A program made the position numbers and the translations under genes. A DNA stretch of 43,808 nucleotides from Acidobacteriota bacterium (GTDB lineage Bacteria; Acidobacteriota; Thermoanaerobaculia; Thermoanaerobaculales; Sulfomarinibacteraceae). The notes under the pieces were generated by a model. It was not told the origin of the DNA, made no database searches, and saw only the letters and a program-made list of their open reading frames with translations. Location: positions 1 to 43,808 of the forward strand of contig JAHECW010000009.1 in the NCBI GenBank assembly GCA_024641545.1, read 5' to 3'. Of this stretch, positions 41,102 to 43,808 are shown one piece after another (position 1 is the first letter of the stretch; each line of letters begins with the position of its first letter).

Positions 41102-41962
41102 ATGTGTGAGGTCTCGATCATCATTCCGAACTGGAACGGCGGCGAGGTCCTTTCTCGGTGTCTCGACTCCATCCTCGAACACACCCAAGGGGTGGACTTC
41201 GAACTCATCCTTATCGACAACGGATCGTCGGACTCAAGCCGAGACACCGTCGAGTCCTTTGCGGCGCGAGATCCCAGGGTGACAGCCATCTTTAATGACG
41301 AGAATCTCTTCTTCGCGAGGGCCTGCAACCAGGGCTATGAGTGCAGCCGGGGGCGCTACCTGCTGGTGGCCAACAACGACATCCTTCTTGTGGACGACGC
41401 CGTCACCAATCTGGTTCGCTACGCCTCGGTTCATCCCGAGGTCGGTGTGGTAACACCGCTCTTTGTCGATCGGGACGGCCGGCCTCAGGAGTTTGTTCGA
41501 CGCCTGCCAACCGTCCTTCACATTTTCGCCCACTACCATCGGCTCGGCCGGGCGCTGGATCGCTTCATCCTCGGCCGCCGCGTCCAGAACCACTACTTCT
41601 ACCGCGATCGCGACTTCACTGATGTCGAAGAGATCGAGCAGGCGGGTGCGTCCTTCAGCCTCTTCCGACGCGATCTGATTGGGAACCTCGGTACCTTTTT
41701 CGACGAAGAGTACCCGCTCCTGTTCAATGACGTTGATCTGGCCCGCCGAATCAAGGCTGCTGGCGGCATCAGCGTGGTTGTACCTGAAATACGCGCCGTT
41801 CATCTCGGCGGACTCTCGTCACAGAAAATGGATCCGAAGATCTACCAGCGGTTCCGGTTCGACGCCATCTTCTCGTACTTCAGAAAGAACCACCCGATGC
41901 AGTACCCGGTTCTTTGCTGTGCGTGGCCTCTCCGATGGTGGTCAACCCGGGATCGGCGATGA
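41102..41962 (+). CDS. GT2 glycosyltransferase
   Basis: A 286-residue GT-A enzyme with SIIIPNWNGGEVLSRCLDS, LIDNGSSDSSRDTV and the metal-binding ANNDILL segment. The family's acceptor-side FFDEEYPLLFNDVDLARRIKAAGG stretch covers about 205-228. It resembles WbbL-type rhamnosyl/fucosyl transferases. It is a lone plus-strand gene: divergent from fcl across about 107 bp and ending 7 nt from the stop of the convergent next gene. No clear ribosome-binding site is seen. Sugar unknown. Confidence 0.86.
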   Translation: MCEVSIIIPNWNGGEVLSRCLDSILEHTQGVDFELILIDNGSSDSSRDTVESFAARDPRVTAIFNDENLFFARACNQGYECSRGRYLLVANNDILLVDDAVTNLVRYASVHPEVGVVTPLFVDRDGRPQEFVRRLPTVLHIFAHYHRLGRALDRFILGRRVQNHYFYRDRDFTDVEEIEQAGASFSLFRRDLIGNLGTFFDEEYPLLFNDVDLARRIKAAGGISVVVPEIRAVHLGGLSSQKMDPKIYQRFRFDAIFSYFRKNHPMQYPVLCCAWPLRWWSTRDRR

Positions 41963-41969
41963 CCGCACC

Positions 41970-42818
41970 TCAAGAGCGGATTCGCGACCCGGGGGGGAGA
42001 CGCATCACACGTCGGAGAAGCACACGGAAGGGCTCCTTGAGCCGATAGATCGGCTTCTCCCAGATCCGGTACCTCAAATAGTCAAACCAGAACGGCGCAA
42101 GCCATCTACCAGCGTTAGACCGGTAGACCCTCGGTTCTTCTCTGAGAAACTCCCGCTCTTGGCTTCCTGACTTTGAAGCATCATGAATTCTGAACCAGGC
42201 CATGACTTCGGGAATGAACTCAGCTCTGCCACCATCGGCGACCCGGAGAAAAAAGTCATAGTCAAAGAGATAGTGGAGACGCTCTGACAGCGGTCCATAG
42301 GTTTCGACCGCACGGCGGCTGTACCAACTACCCGGCTGAGAAACAAAATTCCGATGCTTCCGAAGCTGTGTCAAATCTGCACGAACATAGGGGTTCTGAA
42401 TCGTCAGGGGCCGTTCTTCGGCATCGACCACCAGGCAGAAACCCCAGACGAAATCAAGTTGGGGATCGGCCGAAAAACGACTCGCAGCCAACTCGACTGA
42501 TCGCGGTGTCAGCAGATCGTCGCTGTTGATCCATCCCATCACCTCGCCGGTGGCCATGCGAAATCCCTTGTTGATGGCCGCGGCCTGCCCTGAGTCGGGC
42601 TCCGATATCCAACGCAGTGGGATCCTCTCGGCCCACTCTTCGATGAGTTCGAGACTGCCGTCGGTGGACCCGCCATCGATGACGATCACTTCGATGCGAG
42701 GGTAGGATTGCGCTTCGAGGCTCGCAAAGGTCCGGCGGAGGAACCGGGCGCCGTTGAAGTTCGGCACGACCACGCTCACACAGAGACGGTGGGGGTGGGC
42801 TAGGGAATTCGAAGTCAC
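41970..42818 (-). CDS. GT2 glycosyltransferase, WcaA-like
   Basis: A 282-residue GT-A enzyme: VSVVVPNFNGARFLRRTFASL, VIDGGSTDGSLELI, GQAAAINKGFRMATGEVMGWINSDD with the DxD-equivalent NSDD, and FDYDFFLRVADGG. It is like inverting transferases of colanic-acid type loci. The GTG start at 42818 has no Shine-Dalgarno, but a perfect TATAAT ends 9 nt before it, so the leader is only about 3 nt. It is probably monocistronic. Sugar unknown. Confidence 0.86.
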   Translation of the reverse strand: MTSNSLAHPHRLCVSVVVPNFNGARFLRRTFASLEAQSYPRIEVIVIDGGSTDGSLELIEEWAERIPLRWISEPDSGQAAAINKGFRMATGEVMGWINSDDLLTPRSVELAASRFSADPQLDFVWGFCLVVDAEERPLTIQNPYVRADLTQLRKHRNFVSQPGSWYSRRAVETYGPLSERLHYLFDYDFFLRVADGGRAEFIPEVMAWFRIHDASKSGSQEREFLREEPRVYRSNAGRWLAPFWFDYLRYRIWEKPIYRLKEPFRVLLRRVMRLPPGSRIRS

Positions 42819-42827
42819 GGTAGAGAG

Positions 42828-42833
42828 ATTATA
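42828..42833 (-). promoter_or_regulatory. -10 hexamer TATAAT of the GT2 gene at 41970-42818
   Basis: A perfect TATAAT is read on the minus strand in an otherwise GC-rich gap. It is placed so that transcription would begin about 3 nt before the GTG. The -35 region is poor. Confidence 0.5.
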
Positions 42834-42898
42834 CGGCCTGAGCTGACAACCGCGAAAATCAGACCCACCACAAGGGGACGACTCAATACCGTCTTGGT

Positions 42899-43808
42899 TC
42901 AGACTTTCTCATAGGTGAGACGGGTTTGCTCTGTGGTCCGCTGCCACGAAAACCTCTGATTCCTCTCGTATCCCCGATCGGCCATTTCACCGCGCAGGTC
43001 TCGGTCTTCGAGCAGGGTGCGGATCGCGTTGCTGATCGAGGTTGGATCTTTGGGTTGAAAAAAGACGACAGCATCCCCCCCGATCTCGCGGAAAACCGCA
43101 GTATCACTCGCGACAACAGGACAGCAACAGGAAAATGCTTCGAGCAGCGGCATTCCGAAGCCTTCGTAGAGCGATGGAAAAACGAGCATCTCGGCTTTTC
43201 GATAGAGCTCTCCGAGTTGCTCATCGTCGGCTTGAACATGGATGAGTCGATCCCGGACCCCGAGGGCATCAAAGTAATCAAGTTCATCGGTTGAAAAGGT
43301 CGGACCGGTGCAGATGACAACGAGCTTCCTATCTTCTTTCAACACGTCGGTGATCGCCCGTAGGAAGAACTTGAAGTTCTTGTAGAAACGCCTGTTCCCG
43401 GTGAAAAGTACGTATCTCTCCGGGGTTGGAATCGTTCGAGCCGGGTGAAGCGAATGAGCACCGAGGGAACTCGCGAGGTGTATCACATCGATTTTCTCTT
43501 CCTCGATTCCCAAGAAACGGATCAAGTCCTCTTTCGTCGTGTTCGAAATGGCGATCACTCTGGCTGCCCGTTCACAGAGGCGTTTCTTGTGAACGCTCGT
43601 CCGGTCACTCGTGAAGAAGTACTCGGGAAATACCTCATGGATCATGTCAAAGACCGTAACCACAAAAGGCCTGTTCCCAATCGACTCGAGAAAATACGGG
43701 TCATAGTAGGTCGGATGAAAGACGTCGAAATCGCCTCGACCGATCTGCTCAAGCGAGTTGGCTCGATTGACCCGCCCTGGATCGAGCACGACACCAAGAT
43801 CTTGGAGA
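42899..43808 (-). CDS. GT4-family glycosyltransferase, 5' end cut by window edge
   Basis: At least 302 residues of a GT-B enzyme whose start is beyond the right edge; the frame stays open to the last base. It shows the acceptor domain DVFHPTYYDPYF and VFDMIHEVFPEYF, the linker VIAISNTTKEDLIRFLGI, and the donor domain with YVLFTGNRRFYKNFKFFLRA-like sequence and E-x7-E in YEGFGMPLLEAFSCCCPVV. It looks like mannosyl-type transferases of O-antigen loci. The region is noticeably less GC-rich than the left of the window. Sugar unknown. Confidence 0.88.
   Translation of the reverse strand, partial: LQDLGVVLDPGRVNRANSLEQIGRGDFDVFHPTYYDPYFLESIGNRPFVVTVFDMIHEVFPEYFFTSDRTSVHKKRLCERAARVIAISNTTKEDLIRFLGIEEEKIDVIHLASSLGAHSLHPARTIPTPERYVLFTGNRRFYKNFKFFLRAITDVLKEDRKLVVICTGPTFSTDELDYFDALGVRDRLIHVQADDEQLGELYRKAEMLVFPSLYEGFGMPLLEAFSCCCPVVASDTAVFREIGGDAVVFFQPKDPTSISNAIRTLLEDRDLRGEMADRGYERNQRFSWQRTTEQTRLTYEKV

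Noticed and set aside
1-43808. CRISPR arrays, prophage genes or transposases
   Set aside because: I found no regularly spaced direct repeats of CRISPR size and no integrase, capsid or transposase motifs. The repeats that exist are short tandem or inverted types.

Overview
The window is a gene-dense, GC-rich chromosomal stretch from a bacterium that is most likely an acidobacterium (Acidobacteriota). The best clue is the secreted von Willebrand A protein at 18166-19914, of a type expanded in Acidobacteriota. The futalosine menaquinone gene mqnE, a selenocysteine gene (selA), ECF/anti-sigma control and Shine-Dalgarno sites mixed with apparently leaderless starts all fit. The phylum call is an inference from gene content. 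I see no phage, IS transposase or CRISPR array.

Layout. 1-170: a tRNA-Ala(GGC) with its own promoter and terminator. 232-1642: a PhzF-like isomerase and a HAD hydrolase, overlapping. 1864-7082 (all minus): a possible five-gene unit headed by a GntR/FCD regulator with a repeated palindromic operator. It continues with a class-V PLP desulfurase-like enzyme, an exported M20 amidohydrolase, a YeiH-type exporter with an enlarged loop, and a 73-residue Cys/His protein coupled to it by a GTGA overlap. 7420-9842 (plus): rho and mqnE. 9773-15794 (minus): the lipid/ribosome block yceD-rpmF-plsX-fabH-fabD-fabG, then a CBS-domain protein and CvpA. A repeat element sits between fabD and fabG. 15896-17876 (minus): ECF sigma factor, zinc anti-sigma factor and a bactofilin-like membrane protein. 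18166-19914: the VWA protein. 20010-23678 (minus): a biotin-dependent acyl-CoA carboxylase. 23832-27625 (plus): a divergent TldD/TldE protease pair and the GTPase ychF. 27684-29242 (minus): a TPR protein and a coiled-coil protein. 29305-30690: selA.

From 30651 to the right edge lies a cell-surface polysaccharide region. It holds a prepilin peptidase, a polyprenyl-phosphate sugar-phosphate transferase, a UGM-like flavoprotein, a GDP-fucose synthase, a TMTC-like membrane protein with TPRs and seven glycosyltransferases, the last cut by the edge. Start and stop codons interlock through much of this region. Past about 39 kb the sequence looks visibly less GC-rich, as is common for polysaccharide loci.

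The observations I find most worth following are: a 160-bp near-palindrome at 35881-36040; the putative sulfur/selenium operon at 1864-7082; a recurring start geometry in which a -10-like hexamer lies 6 or 9 nt before the start codon; three intergenic regions with short 7- or 8-mer tandem repeats; long antisense overlaps of convergent genes; and a Rho factor with an abbreviated, atypical RNA-binding N-terminus.
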